From Pseudomonas antarctica (lineage in GTDB: Bacteria; Pseudomonadota; Gammaproteobacteria; Pseudomonadales; Pseudomonadaceae), in the NCBI RefSeq assembly GCF_001647715.1, contig NZ_CP015600.1, forward strand, positions 2,418,001-2,482,000: DNA of 64,000 nt, written 5' to 3'. Below, in pieces: positions 54,682 through 62,778 of this stretch. Under the pieces are notes generated by a model. The model was not told where the DNA came from and searched no databases. It was given only the letters and a program-made list of their open reading frames with translations. The position numbers and the translations under genes were made by a program. Numbering within the stretch: the stretch's first letter is position 1; each line of letters begins with the position of its first letter.

Positions 54682-56094
54682 TCAAGGGGCGCGCACGGCC
54701 TTGAGCAGCAGCGCCTCGAACACCCGCTGCGCGCGTGGCTCATCACTGTGGGCAACATTGAAACGCATCGAGTTGAGGTGAGCGGGGTCATAGCCGAACA
54801 GCGCACCCGGCGCCAATACCATGCTGCGTTTCAATGCCTCCTGGGCCAGCAACTCGCCGTTTACGCCCGCTGGCAGGCGCGCCCAGATAAACATGCCGCC
54901 TTCATAGGCCATCGGCAATTCGCAGCCGCAGCGCTTGAGCCATTGCTCGACGCGCCCACCCGATTCCATCAACCGTTGCACCATGCGCTTGCGGTGTTTG
55001 GCGTAGCTGCCTTCGCTGAGCATGCGATAGACGATCTGTTCGAACAGCTCCGAGGTCACGCCGCCGCTCATCAACTTCATGTTGGTCAGGTTGGCGGCCA
55101 GTTGTGGCGCGGCCACCACATAGCTGACGCGCGTGTTGGCGCTGAGGATCTTGGAGAACCCCGACAGGTAGGTGACCTGGTTCAGGCCCGCCAGGGTGGC
55201 CAGTCGGGGCGGCGGGTTGGGGTGCAAGTCGCCGTAGAGGTCATCCTCGACAATATGGCAGTGGTACTGCTGGGTCAGTTGCAGCAGGCGAAACGCCTGG
55301 CTGGGGCTGAACGAGTGGCCGGTGGGGTTATGCAGCACGCTGGTGGTGAGATACAGGCTGGGGCGGTGCTCGGCCAGCAGCTGTTCGAGGGCGGTGAAGT
55401 CAAAGCCGTCGGGGCGGCGCTGGATAGTCACCACTTTGACGCCGTGCAGGGCCAGGTTGGCGTGGAAGTTGAAGTAACACGGCGCGTCCAGCAGCACGGT
55501 GTCGCCGGGGCGTGCGAGCAGGCGCATCAGCATGTCCAGGCCCTGCACGGTGTTGGGGGTGGTGATGATTTGCTCGACCGGCACCGACAGGCCTTCGGCG
55601 TGCAGTTTCTGTTGCAGGGCTTGGCGCAACGGTAACAGCCCGGCCGGCGTGCCCAGCCCGGCGATGCGCAACGACGGCGCGCGCACCACGCTGCGCAGGG
55701 TTTGGCGGATGGCTTCGCCGTTCAGCCATTCCTCCGGCAAGTGGCCGCCACCGGGGCGCAGTTCGCCGCTGACGGTGACCAGCGGGCGCCGCAACACGCT
55801 GAGCAGGTCCTGGGGCAGCAGGTCGACCCAGGTCGCCGAAGTCGGGTGGGCGGTTTCCATCGCCACAAAGTAGCCGCGCCCCTGGCTTGAGGTCAGCAGG
55901 TTGCGCCCGCGCAGACGGTCCAGTGCCTCATTGAGGGTGAATTTGCTCACACCCAGGGTCTGGGTCAACTCACGCACCGATGGCAACTTGCTGCCGGGCG
56001 CCCATTCACCGCTCTCGATGGCCTGGCTGAACGCCGCGACGATCTGCTGGACCTTGGGTGTGCCTTCCACAAAGGCGATGGCGGATACAAACAT
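54682..56094 (-). CDS. MocR-type regulator (GntR HTH + aminotransferase domain)
   Basis: 470 residues. N-terminal GntR winged helix (FSQAIESGEWAPGSKLPSVR, LTQTLGVSKFTLNEALDRLR) fused to a fold-type I aminotransferase domain with PLP Lys in TYLSGFSKILSANTRVSYVV. Such proteins sense amino-acid-like ligands or PLP and usually regulate a divergent gene. Here the divergent unit is the rubredoxin and TIM-barrel pair at 56253-57314. Direct TTAGGC repeats lie in the intergenic region. Confidence 0.92.
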   Translation of the reverse strand: MFVSAIAFVEGTPKVQQIVAAFSQAIESGEWAPGSKLPSVRELTQTLGVSKFTLNEALDRLRGRNLLTSSQGRGYFVAMETAHPTSATWVDLLPQDLLSVLRRPLVTVSGELRPGGGHLPEEWLNGEAIRQTLRSVVRAPSLRIAGLGTPAGLLPLRQALQQKLHAEGLSVPVEQIITTPNTVQGLDMLMRLLARPGDTVLLDAPCYFNFHANLALHGVKVVTIQRRPDGFDFTALEQLLAEHRPSLYLTTSVLHNPTGHSFSPSQAFRLLQLTQQYHCHIVEDDLYGDLHPNPPPRLATLAGLNQVTYLSGFSKILSANTRVSYVVAAPQLAANLTNMKLMSGGVTSELFEQIVYRMLSEGSYAKHRKRMVQRLMESGGRVEQWLKRCGCELPMAYEGGMFIWARLPAGVNGELLAQEALKRSMVLAPGALFGYDPAHLNSMRFNVAHSDEPRAQRVFEALLLKAVRAP

Positions 56095-56133
56095 AAACCT
56101 TCCTTGTCTTTGCCGGTGCTTTTACCGGTGAAG

Positions 56134-56149
56134 TTAGGCCGGATTAGGC
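56134..56149 (+). promoter_or_regulatory. Direct repeat TTAGGC-N4-TTAGGC, candidate MocR operator
   Basis: Two TTAGGC words start 10 bases apart (56134 and 56144), preceded by TACCGGTG, in the MocR/rubredoxin intergenic region. MocR proteins often bind direct repeats of this spacing. Confidence 0.4.
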
Positions 56150-56252
56150 ATCACTTTACCTGCCTTGTGCAATGCCGCTCCCCTAGACTGCGCGCCATCT
56201 CGCCAGGAGTTGGCGACATTCCCTACAGGCGAGCAATGGATTTCGCATCCTT

Positions 56253-56417
56253 ATGAAGACTTATATGTGCGCACCCTGCGGCTTTATGTACGTAGAAGAA
56301 TTGGGCATTCCGGAGGACGGAATCCCGGCAGGCACCCCTTGGGAAGAGGTGCCTGAAGACTGGACATGCCCCGATTGCGGCGTGACCAAGGCCGACTTCA
56401 TGGCCATCGAACTTTAA
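56253..56417 (+). CDS. Rubredoxin
   Basis: 54-residue one-iron electron carrier. MKTYMCAPCGFMYVEELGIP gives the first CxxCG knuckle and EDWTCPDCGVTKADFMAIEL the second, with the conserved aromatic and Pro residues between. Four cysteines bind a single Fe. The length is exactly that of rubredoxins. The start at 56253 is the family-like MKxYxC start even though its ribosome-binding site is weak. It lies 27 bases before the TIM-barrel gene, so electron supply to that protein or to an oxygenase elsewhere is possible. No rubredoxin reductase is in the window. Confidence 0.93.
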   Translation: MKTYMCAPCGFMYVEELGIPEDGIPAGTPWEEVPEDWTCPDCGVTKADFMAIEL

Positions 56418-56444
56418 CCCTCCATCAACGAAAGGAATCGCTCC

Positions 56445-57314
56445 ATGGACAGCAAACTGATCAACCCCACCGTGCCGTTCTGTACCGGTGTGGCTCACCA
56501 GAAATACCTCGGCGCCGAAAAAGGCCTGCAAACCGCTGTCGAAGGCGACTGCACCCACTGGTACATCGACGGCAGCCTGTTTGGTGAAATGGTCGACGAC
56601 TGGACCGAGGCACGCATCGTCAGCCTGCAGGCGCACATCGAGGCGACCGGTGTTAAGCCAATATTCCACGGCAACTTCAAGGCGCCATTGGGCAGTGACG
56701 TCGAGGCGTTCCGTGTGGCGGCCGTGGAGTACGTGAAAAAAGAGATCGACATCGCCAGCCGTTTGGGCGCGCCGTTGATCATTCACGGTGGCTGCATCGT
56801 CGAGCCGAAAATGGTGCTGATGGCCAAGAAGGTTGCCCTGGAGCACTACCTCAAGTCGGTACAGGAACTGGCAAGTTACGCCGAGGCCAAGGGCACGGAT
56901 ATCTACCTGGAGAACCTGTCCAACTACGTCAATTACCGGCCGTTCCACTACATCTTTACCCATGAAGCCGAATACGCCTTTGTATTCGAGCGCCTGCAAG
57001 CGCACAGCAACGTGTACTTCTTCCTGGATGCCGGCCACGCCAACATCGAAAACGGCCTGCCGGCGGAAGTGGTGCGCAAGTATCACCACCTCATCAAGGG
57101 CATTTCCTTCAGCAACAACAACGGCGTGCAAGACCAGCACTTCGGCATTCATGACGGCAACTGTGACTACGCCGACGTGATGCAGGCCATCGTCGAAACC
57201 AATTGGAAAGGCCTGGTGGCGTTCGAAACCCGCAACCAGACCGCCAAAGCTGCCCTGGCTGACCTGGCGCTGATGTACCGCGAATCCCTGACGACCGAAA
57301 TCGCGGTCGCCTGA
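56445..57314 (+). CDS. TIM-barrel protein, sugar phosphate isomerase/epimerase-like
   Basis: 289 residues of the AP-endonuclease-2/xylose-isomerase-like TIM barrel group. Acidic and histidine metal-site candidates are visible in KPIFHGNFKAPLG, APLIIHGGCIVEPKM, GTDIYLENLSNYVNY, VYFFLDAGHANIENG and ISFSNNNGVQDQHFGIHDGN. GAAAGGA precedes the ATG at 56445. Pairing with a rubredoxin is unusual and suggests a redox metal chemistry rather than simple isomerisation; this is inference. The gene ends at a strong terminator, so the rubredoxin and this gene are a two-gene unit opposite the MocR gene. Confidence 0.8.
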   Translation: MDSKLINPTVPFCTGVAHQKYLGAEKGLQTAVEGDCTHWYIDGSLFGEMVDDWTEARIVSLQAHIEATGVKPIFHGNFKAPLGSDVEAFRVAAVEYVKKEIDIASRLGAPLIIHGGCIVEPKMVLMAKKVALEHYLKSVQELASYAEAKGTDIYLENLSNYVNYRPFHYIFTHEAEYAFVFERLQAHSNVYFFLDAGHANIENGLPAEVVRKYHHLIKGISFSNNNGVQDQHFGIHDGNCDYADVMQAIVETNWKGLVAFETRNQTAKAALADLALMYRESLTTEIAVA

Positions 57315-57322
57315 TGGGCCCA

Positions 57323-57360
57323 GGGGCGGGCGCTTGCGTGGCCCGCCCCGTTGTTTTTTT
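57323..57360 (+). terminator. Intrinsic terminator after the TIM-barrel gene
   Basis: GGGGCGGGC (57323-57331) pairs perfectly with GCCCGCCCC (57341-57349) around a nine-base loop and is followed by GTTGTTTTTTT. It separates the rubredoxin/TIM unit from the LysE gene. Confidence 0.92.
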
Positions 57361-57379
57361 CAATCCAAGGTCCCGGACC

Positions 57380-58012
57380 ATGACAACTGCGTTAACGCTG
57401 TCTTCGTTTCTCTACTTTCTGCTGTTTTGCGCCACCATGACCTTCAGCCCCGGCCCCATGACTTTGCTGCTCTTGAGCCTGGGCTTGAAAGACGGCCTGC
57501 GCAGCTCGATCCCGGCGCAGATCGGCGCCACGGTGTCCTATCTGATTTCGATCCTGATCTTTGCCGTAGGCTTTTCGGAGTTGATCAAGGGTAACCTCGC
57601 CATTACCCAGACCATCCAGTTTGTCGGCGTGGCCTACATTCTCTACCTGGCCTACAAGCAGTGGACCAGCAGCGGCGTCGCGATCAACAAGGACGGTGCC
57701 GTGGAAGGCTCGCGCAGCCTGTTCGGCAAAGGCTTGCTGACCGGGTTTTCCAACCCCAAGACCATCATCATGTTCAGCGCGGTGTTCCCGCAGTTTGCCG
57801 GGTCAGGTGAGCACAGCTCATCGGCGGATATCGCGATCCTGGGGTTAACCTTTCTGACGCTGCAATTTGCCAGCGGTTGCCTGTACTGCTATTTCGGCCA
57901 GCGCATCAAGCACGTACTGGAAAACCCCAAGCGCCGGGTGTTGTTGCAGCGAGTCACGGCGGTGTTGCTACTGGGTGTGGCGTTGATGCTGGCGCGCGGT
58001 TTTTCGCACTGA
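57380..58012 (+). CDS. LysE-family amino-acid exporter
   Basis: 210-residue inner-membrane exporter with about six hydrophobic segments. The family start (SSFLYFLLFCATMTFSPGPM then TLLLLSLGLKDGLRSSIPAQ) and LLTGFSNPKTIIMFSAVFPQ are LysE/RhtB hallmarks. LysE proteins export amino acids or analogues. The gene begins 20 bases after a terminator, so it is expressed separately or by read-through from the rubredoxin/TIM unit. Confidence 0.92.
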   Translation: MTTALTLSSFLYFLLFCATMTFSPGPMTLLLLSLGLKDGLRSSIPAQIGATVSYLISILIFAVGFSELIKGNLAITQTIQFVGVAYILYLAYKQWTSSGVAINKDGAVEGSRSLFGKGLLTGFSNPKTIIMFSAVFPQFAGSGEHSSSADIAILGLTFLTLQFASGCLYCYFGQRIKHVLENPKRRVLLQRVTAVLLLGVALMLARGFSH

Positions 58013-58101
58013 ATGGCCTGATCTACAGCCTTATGAGCGGTAGTGGCGATTTGCCGTTGCCCTGATAGACTCCAGGCATTCATCCAGGATTACACCCGAC
58101 C

Positions 58102-59160
58102 ATGTCAGCTGCCGGAGGAAAAGGACTTCCGCTCGCTTCACGGTTGTATAAATCACGTGCACTGGGGCTGACGCTCGGCTTCGTGTGCGTGGTGTTTGGT
58201 ATGTATCCCCTTCACCCACCGGCGTGGGTGTGGGTGTGGATGGTGATCAACGCCTTTGTCTGGCCGCACCTCGCCTATCAATGGTCGCGCCGCGTGAGCA
58301 ATTCACTGCGCAGCGAACGCCGCAACCTGCTGTTCGACTCCTTTTGCGGCGGGTTCTGGGTCGGCGCCATGCACTTCAACCCGCTGCCCAGCGTCACCAC
58401 CGTGTCGATGATGACCATGAACAACGTCGCCATCGGCGGGTTTCGCTTTATGTTGGCCGGTTGGGTCGCGCAGGGGTTGGGTATTGGCCTGTCGTTGCTG
58501 ATGTTTGGTCCGGCGTTTATCGCCGTGACGACCGAGATCCAGCTGTATGCGTGCCTGCCGATCCTCATGCTGTATCCCCTGGCGCTGGGTTGGATCTGCT
58601 ATCGCCAGGCCGTGACCCTGGCCCGACACAAACGCGAGTTGCTGGCGTTGAGCCGCACGGACAGCCTGTCCGGCCTGCTCAACCACGGTGCCTGGAAAGA
58701 CCAACTGGAAATCGAGTTTCAGCGCTGCCGCCGCGAGCAGGTAGGCGCGGCCATTGCGCTGATCGACATCGACCATTTCAAGACCATCAACGATACCTAC
58801 GGCCATGTCACTGGCGACATCGTGCTGCGCCAATTGAGTAAAGTCCTGCGCCAGAACCTGCGGACCTCCGACCTGGCCGGGCGTTATGGCGGCGATGAGT
58901 TTTGTGTGATTCTGCCGGATATGCCACTCAATCGAGCCACGGAAGTGATGGATGCCTTGCGCGATCGCTTCAGTGCGCTAGCGTATGCGCAGGACCCGAC
59001 CCTGCGCGCCAGCTTGAGCATCGGCCTGGCACCGTATCAAGCGGCCCACGCCGATTCCACCAGTTGGCTCAACGACGCCGACCAGGCCTTGTATGAAGCC
59101 AAGAGCAGCGGGCGTAACCGGGTCAGCTCAGTGCAGGGGAGTTGGTTGCGGTCGGTTTAG
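58102..59160 (+). CDS. Diguanylate cyclase with MASE2 membrane sensor
   Basis: 352-residue enzyme making cyclic di-GMP from two GTP. The N-terminal 180 residues are the MASE2 membrane domain of AdrA/DgcC-type cyclases (ALGLTLGFVCVVFGMYPLHP, LLFDSFCGGFWVGAMHFNPL). The C-terminal GGDEF domain has RTDSLSGLLNHGAW, IDIDHFKTINDTYGHVTGD and active site RYGGDEF. The inhibitory I-site RTSD lies just before it, so product feedback is likely. It is a single gene; its output would bear on biofilm and cellulose or motility. Confidence 0.94.
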   Translation: MSAAGGKGLPLASRLYKSRALGLTLGFVCVVFGMYPLHPPAWVWVWMVINAFVWPHLAYQWSRRVSNSLRSERRNLLFDSFCGGFWVGAMHFNPLPSVTTVSMMTMNNVAIGGFRFMLAGWVAQGLGIGLSLLMFGPAFIAVTTEIQLYACLPILMLYPLALGWICYRQAVTLARHKRELLALSRTDSLSGLLNHGAWKDQLEIEFQRCRREQVGAAIALIDIDHFKTINDTYGHVTGDIVLRQLSKVLRQNLRTSDLAGRYGGDEFCVILPDMPLNRATEVMDALRDRFSALAYAQDPTLRASLSIGLAPYQAAHADSTSWLNDADQALYEAKSSGRNRVSSVQGSWLRSV

Positions 59161-59208
59161 TGGGGTAGGGTGTCGCAGCCCCTCCCAACAAAAAACAAGG
59201 ATCGGTCC

Positions 59209-60438
59209 ATGCTCTTTTCCTTCTCCCGTACCCTCCTGGCCGCGACCCTGGCCTTGTCCTTCGCAATGCCGGCCTACAGCGCCGAACCCCACAAACAGAT
59301 CCAGGCGGATTCCGAGCAGTACAAGGCCGAGGCCCTGAAACTGTTGGAGCGCCTGGTGAATATTGATTCGGGCTCCGGCTACGAGCCAGGCCTGACCCAA
59401 GTGCGCGACATCGCCGTCGATGAATTGAAACAGCTCGGTTTCAGCATCGAACTGGTGCCGGACAAGGCCGCCAACAACAGCCATGTGATCGCCACCCTCA
59501 AGGGCACCGGTAAAGCCAGGATCCTGCTGATGGCCCACATGGACACCGTGTTCAAGGAAGGCTCGGCCGCCGAACGCCCGTTCCACATCAAGGACGGCCG
59601 CGCTTATGGCCCGGGCGTGATGGACGACAAGGGCGGCATCGTCGCCGGTATCTACGCGCTGAAAGTCCTGAAAAACCAGGGCTTCAAGGACTACGCACAA
59701 ATCACCTTCCTGCTCGACGCCAGCGAAGAAACCGGCTCCGAGGCCGCCTCCGAGCTGATCCGCAACACCGCCAAAGGCCACGACGTTACCCTGAACCTCG
59801 AACCCGGCCGCCCAGCCGACGGCCTGGTGGTATGGCGCAAAGGCAGCGCCACCGCCGTGGTCGAAGTCAAAGGCAAAGCCGCCCACGCCGGCGTCGCCCC
59901 GGAACTGGGCCGCAACGCCGCCATGGAAGCGGCGCACCAGATTTTGCAACTGGGCAAACTGGGCGATGAAGAAAAGAAAACCACCATCAACTTCACGGTC
60001 ATCAAGGCCGGTGACCGCACCAACGTCATCCCCGACCAAGCCACCGCCAAGGCGGATGTACGCGCAGCGTTGCCGGAGGAGTTTGATCGAATCGAGAAAG
60101 ACCTGGCGCGTGTTTCAGCGAATAAGTTGATCCCCGAAACCGAAGTGAAGACCAGCTTGCTGCGAGGCCTGCCACCCATGCCGCAAACGCCGGAATCGGA
60201 CAAGTTGGTCGCCATTGCCCAGGGCATTTATGGGGAGCTGGGCCGCAAGTTAACCATTGAAGGCAGCGGCGGGGCGGCGGATGCGAGTTTGTCCGCCGGG
60301 GTGGGGACGCCGACGTTGGATGGGTTTGGGATTGTCGGTGGGAATATTCATACGCCGGAGGAATATGCCGAGGTGGAGAGTGTGGCGCCGCGGATTTATC
60401 TGTTGAGCCGGATGATTATGGAGCTTTCCAAGCGCTGA
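59209..60438 (+). CDS. Secreted M20-family metallopeptidase (carboxypeptidase G2-like)
   Basis: 409 residues with signal peptide (LLAATLALSFAMPAYSA-E). Zinc-site motifs: ILLMAHMDTVFKEGSA (His and Asp), PGVMDDKGGIVAGIYALKVL, DASEETGSEAASELIRN (catalytic and metal Glu). The order and length match glutamate carboxypeptidases of Pseudomonas (CPG2), which release C-terminal glutamate from folates; the natural substrate is unproven. The ATG at 59209 is chosen because it opens the signal peptide; an earlier in-frame start at 59170 would bury it. Confidence 0.92.
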   Translation: MLFSFSRTLLAATLALSFAMPAYSAEPHKQIQADSEQYKAEALKLLERLVNIDSGSGYEPGLTQVRDIAVDELKQLGFSIELVPDKAANNSHVIATLKGTGKARILLMAHMDTVFKEGSAAERPFHIKDGRAYGPGVMDDKGGIVAGIYALKVLKNQGFKDYAQITFLLDASEETGSEAASELIRNTAKGHDVTLNLEPGRPADGLVVWRKGSATAVVEVKGKAAHAGVAPELGRNAAMEAAHQILQLGKLGDEEKKTTINFTVIKAGDRTNVIPDQATAKADVRAALPEEFDRIEKDLARVSANKLIPETEVKTSLLRGLPPMPQTPESDKLVAIAQGIYGELGRKLTIEGSGGAADASLSAGVGTPTLDGFGIVGGNIHTPEEYAEVESVAPRIYLLSRMIMELSKR

Positions 60439-60448
60439 TTTGATTGCA

Positions 60449-60472
60449 GGGCTCACTCATTCCGGTGAGCCC
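60449..60472 (+). terminator. Possible weak terminator after the M20 peptidase
   Basis: GGGCTCAC and GTGAGCCC form a perfect eight-pair stem 10 bases after the stop codon. The following GATTCTCT has only a poor T tract. Confidence 0.45.
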
Positions 60473-60572
60473 GATTCTCTGGCCAGCTGGCTTATTGTGA
60501 CCGCTGCGCAACCCAACGCGAGCAAGCTCGCTCGCCACAGGGTTGGGGTTGTCAGTGAGGCAAGTGGTGTTC

Positions 60573-60992
60573 TTACCATGTGGATGGGTCTTCGAGACTG
60601 GCTCTTTGGAGGTCGTCTTTCCAAACCTCGTTGGCTAATCGGTAGATGTCGGCAAAAAAGCTTTGAGGGTCAACTATTTCTGTTTCGTCCCATGCCATCG
60701 TTGAATATTTATCTGGGTCATCCTCAAAAAAACAATGAAAATCAAAGTTTTCTGTATTTAATGCGGCGTCCAGGTTTTCCATTAATTTGTATCGGTGGCG
60801 ATAGGAAAGCTTGTTGTATGGATCCAGGCAATATTTGAGAATTAGATTTTCTCTATCTTTTTTGTCGTTGGGGTCATAGGCGTGAAGCTCTGCTCCCTTG
60901 GTTTCCTCTCTGTCGTAAATGTCAAAAACTCCTACGAAATAATACAAGCTCGCATCAAAAGGTATGTGCTCGGAAAATGGGTGAAATAGCAT
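60573..60992 (-). CDS. Putative Rhs-associated immunity protein
   Basis: 139-residue acidic cytosolic protein in AT-rich DNA at the end of an Rhs gene block. MLFHPFSEHIPFDASLYYFV is followed by YDPNDKKDREN and an acidic C-terminus (FFEDDPDKYSTMAWDETEIV). Acidity, size and position are those of polymorphic-toxin immunity proteins, but no named family is recognised. A decayed paralogue lies immediately upstream (61035-61210). Its cognate toxin is no longer present in the window, so it is an orphan immunity gene. Confidence 0.65.
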   Translation of the reverse strand: MLFHPFSEHIPFDASLYYFVGVFDIYDREETKGAELHAYDPNDKKDRENLILKYCLDPYNKLSYRHRYKLMENLDAALNTENFDFHCFFEDDPDKYSTMAWDETEIVDPQSFFADIYRLANEVWKDDLQRASLEDPSTW

Positions 60993-61034
60993 TTTTATTC
61001 CTTGAGCGGAAACAGAGTAAAAGGCGTGCCGTCT

Positions 61035-61210
61035 TCACGGAATTTCATCTCGGCACCATTCATCGAAGGATTGAACGTTGGATACATAAGGTCTTTCAAA
61101 AAAAAGAACAATGATTTTTTCTCTGTCTTTTTTATTGTTAGGGTCGTAGTTTTACAACGCTTCACCTTTGATTTGTTCAAGGTCGAATATTGAAAGTGCC
61201 GTTAAAATAT
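61035..61210 (-). pseudogene. Relic paralogue of the immunity gene
   Basis: In the frame that reads SYILTALSIFDLEQIKGEAL, stop, NYDPNNKKDREKIIVLFFER and ends QSFDEWCRDEIP, the sequence aligns with the intact immunity protein just downstream (SLYYFVGVFDIYDREETKGA, YDPNDKKDRENLI). It has an internal stop after GEAL, and no start codon, and is fused directly to the end of the Rhs remnant. It is a dead immunity gene left by a toxin/immunity module exchange. Confidence 0.6.
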
Positions 61211-62069
61211 ACGAGTTGGGTTTTGAACGTTAGCACTTGGCTTGCAACCATCTCCACCTGGACATGTATTCAAGCCTAGCGGATCTACCCACCCCATGGG
61301 ATTGGGCACGTACTGGTACGCGTTGATCCCACCTGCCAGCTTTACCGGGTCAGGCGTCAGGTAACGACCATTATCCGGATTGTAGTAGCGATGACGGTTG
61401 TAGTGCAGCCCGCTTTCCGGGTCGAAGTATTGGCCTTGGAAACGCAGCGGGTTGTCGATTTTGCTGACATCGAGGCGGGCAATTTCTCCGTAGGCGCGGT
61501 AGTGCGCCGACCAGACGATTTCACCGTCAGGCGCGGTCAGCTCCTGCGGTGTTCCGAGGTGGTCGAGTTGATAGTGGTAAGGCTGGGTCTCTTTCGGGCC
61601 AAAGCCTTCCAGTAGTGTCGAAGGCCTAAAACTGTCCGGTTCGTAGATGTAACTGCGATGGCGATCCGCGTGATGCTCGGCAATCAGCTTGTCGCCTTGC
61701 CAAAAAAACTCTGTGGTTATGTCGTCGACGGTTTTGCTGATCCGTCTACCAAACGGGTCATAACGATAGCTGGCGGTTTTCCCGTTCGGCTGGGTAATGC
61801 CGATCAGCCGATGCTGGCAGTCATAGCGATATTCGGTGACAAGTTGGTGACCCTTACAGCGTCGTTGGCGGATGAGGTTGCCGAACGCGTCATAGTCGTA
61901 CTGATGATCGCCCTGGATCATCAGGCGATTACCGGCAACGATGTCCGGGTCGATCCTGCATTAGCAGGTTGCCTGCCGGGTCGTGGCCGAAGCGTTCATG
62001 TGCGTCTTGTGAGTGATCGGCCCGAGTCAGACGGGCGAGGGGATCGTAGTGGTGGTACCTCGTCCGCTC
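61202..62069 (-). pseudogene. Rhs protein C-terminal core, frameshifted and without toxin
   Basis: The 239-residue main frame (61202-61921) has YD repeats and the Rhs core end: YDAFGNLIRQRR, YRYDPFGRRISKTVDD, HLGTPQELTAPDGEIVWSAH, RFQGQYFDPESGLHYNRHRY, RYLTPDPVKLAGGINAYQYV, then DPLGL. Only 25 residues follow the DPLGL junction before a stop, so there is no toxin. Upstream, the core continues in another frame (RYHHYDPLARLTRADHSQDA up to AGNLLMQD), joined by a one-base shift near 61945-61957. That part is itself cut off at 62069. The fragment is a silent cassette, not a working Rhs gene. Confidence 0.8.
61275..61764 (-). repeat. Direct repeat copy 1 of the Rhs core
   Basis: About 490 bases nearly identical to 63511-64000, offset 2236 bases, both on the minus strand. 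The pair is a substrate for recombination that would swap or delete the toxin/immunity genes between them. Confidence 0.85.
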
Positions 62070-62139
62070 CTATTGGGGCTGCTTCTCAGCTCAACGCAAG
62101 CTCGCTCACTACAAGGTTTTCTGCTGCCTTATTTGTTTT

Positions 62140-62445
62140 TTATTTGAAGCTTTGTTTTTTCAGGGTTGAAGCCACATGTTTCAACCACGTTCGAGCGTCC
62201 TTCCATTCGTTAAGATAATAGTAGTAGCATCCAATGTCGGCGAATAAATAGTCTTGAAGCTCTTGCTCCGTCTTGTTGGTCATTATTAATCTGTCTAATT
62301 CTGACTGTACTTCGAATAGTACGTCCGCAGAAACATCGGAGATGAAAAAGTCAATTACATCATCTGCGTTCTTGTAGTCGTGCACCCAATCTTGATTAAA
62401 ATAGCCTGCAAGGAATTGCTGTAGTTCGGGATAGTCTTGGTTCAT
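62140..62445 (-). CDS. CdiI-type immunity protein
   Basis: 101-residue acidic protein opening MNQDYPELQQFLAGYFNQDW, then VHDYKNADDVIDFFISDVSA and an aromatic cluster DIGCYYYYLNEWKDARTWLK. The YPEL-x-x-F-x-GYF-x-QDW opening is the mark of the CdiI_2-type contact-dependent inhibition immunity family. Its ATG overlaps (ATGA) the stop of an RNase A-like toxin remnant, the usual toxin-immunity arrangement. It appears intact while its toxin is broken, as expected if immunity is kept against neighbours. Confidence 0.85.
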   Translation of the reverse strand: MNQDYPELQQFLAGYFNQDWVHDYKNADDVIDFFISDVSADVLFEVQSELDRLIMTNKTEQELQDYLFADIGCYYYYLNEWKDARTWLKHVASTLKKQSFK

Positions 62446-62754
62446 GGGTTTGGAAATCCAGTATGAATTCGGTAGCCATTATGCATGTTGTTATCTCTGC
62501 GAATGACAAGGTGAATTTCCGTTCCGGGAACGGAAGTCGTGGTGTTCTTTTTTAAAGCTGGTCCCTATAGGGTGTTTGACTTTTTGGATAATGACAACTT
62601 GATTGTTTTGCCCTTTGAAAAAGTTGCTAATCTTGGCTTTGTTGTCATCTAATACGTTTGATATTGCTAACTCTGCCGTTGCGCGATCATTTTCCGGTCC
62701 GTGGTCCTGTGGCGAGCGAGTGTGCTCGTCGCAGGTACCAGCTTGGGGGAACAC
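62442..62754 (-). pseudogene. RNase A-like CdiA/Rhs toxin tail, frameshifted
   Basis: The frame from 62754 reads DRATAELAISNVLDDNKAKI, FFKGQNNQVVIIQ and KHPIGTSFK, the C-terminal part of bacterial RNase A-like toxin domains. It then shifts at a run of six A residues (62548-62553 on the minus strand). In the next frame it continues TTTSVPGTEIHLVIRRDNNM, NGYRIHTGFPNP, the characteristic end of that family. The first part of the toxin, with the catalytic His region, is missing; the sequence before DRAT is REP DNA (about 62709-62733). It is dead as a toxin, followed in coupling by its intact immunity gene. Confidence 0.75.
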
Positions 62755-62778
62755 GCTTCATTAGATGTTTTCAATCGA

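Noticed and set aside
60995-61180. Lys/Phe-rich 61-residue minus frame (MNKSKVKRCKTTTLTIKKTE) as a toxin tail
   Set aside because: The same DNA in another frame aligns with the intact immunity protein, so this frame is an out-of-frame shadow of the relic.
60500-62110. An insertion sequence at the Rhs boundaries
   Set aside because: Only degenerate REP sequence (GCGAGCAAGCTCGCTCGCCACA type) is seen at 60511-60545 and 62083-62107; no transposase or terminal repeats.
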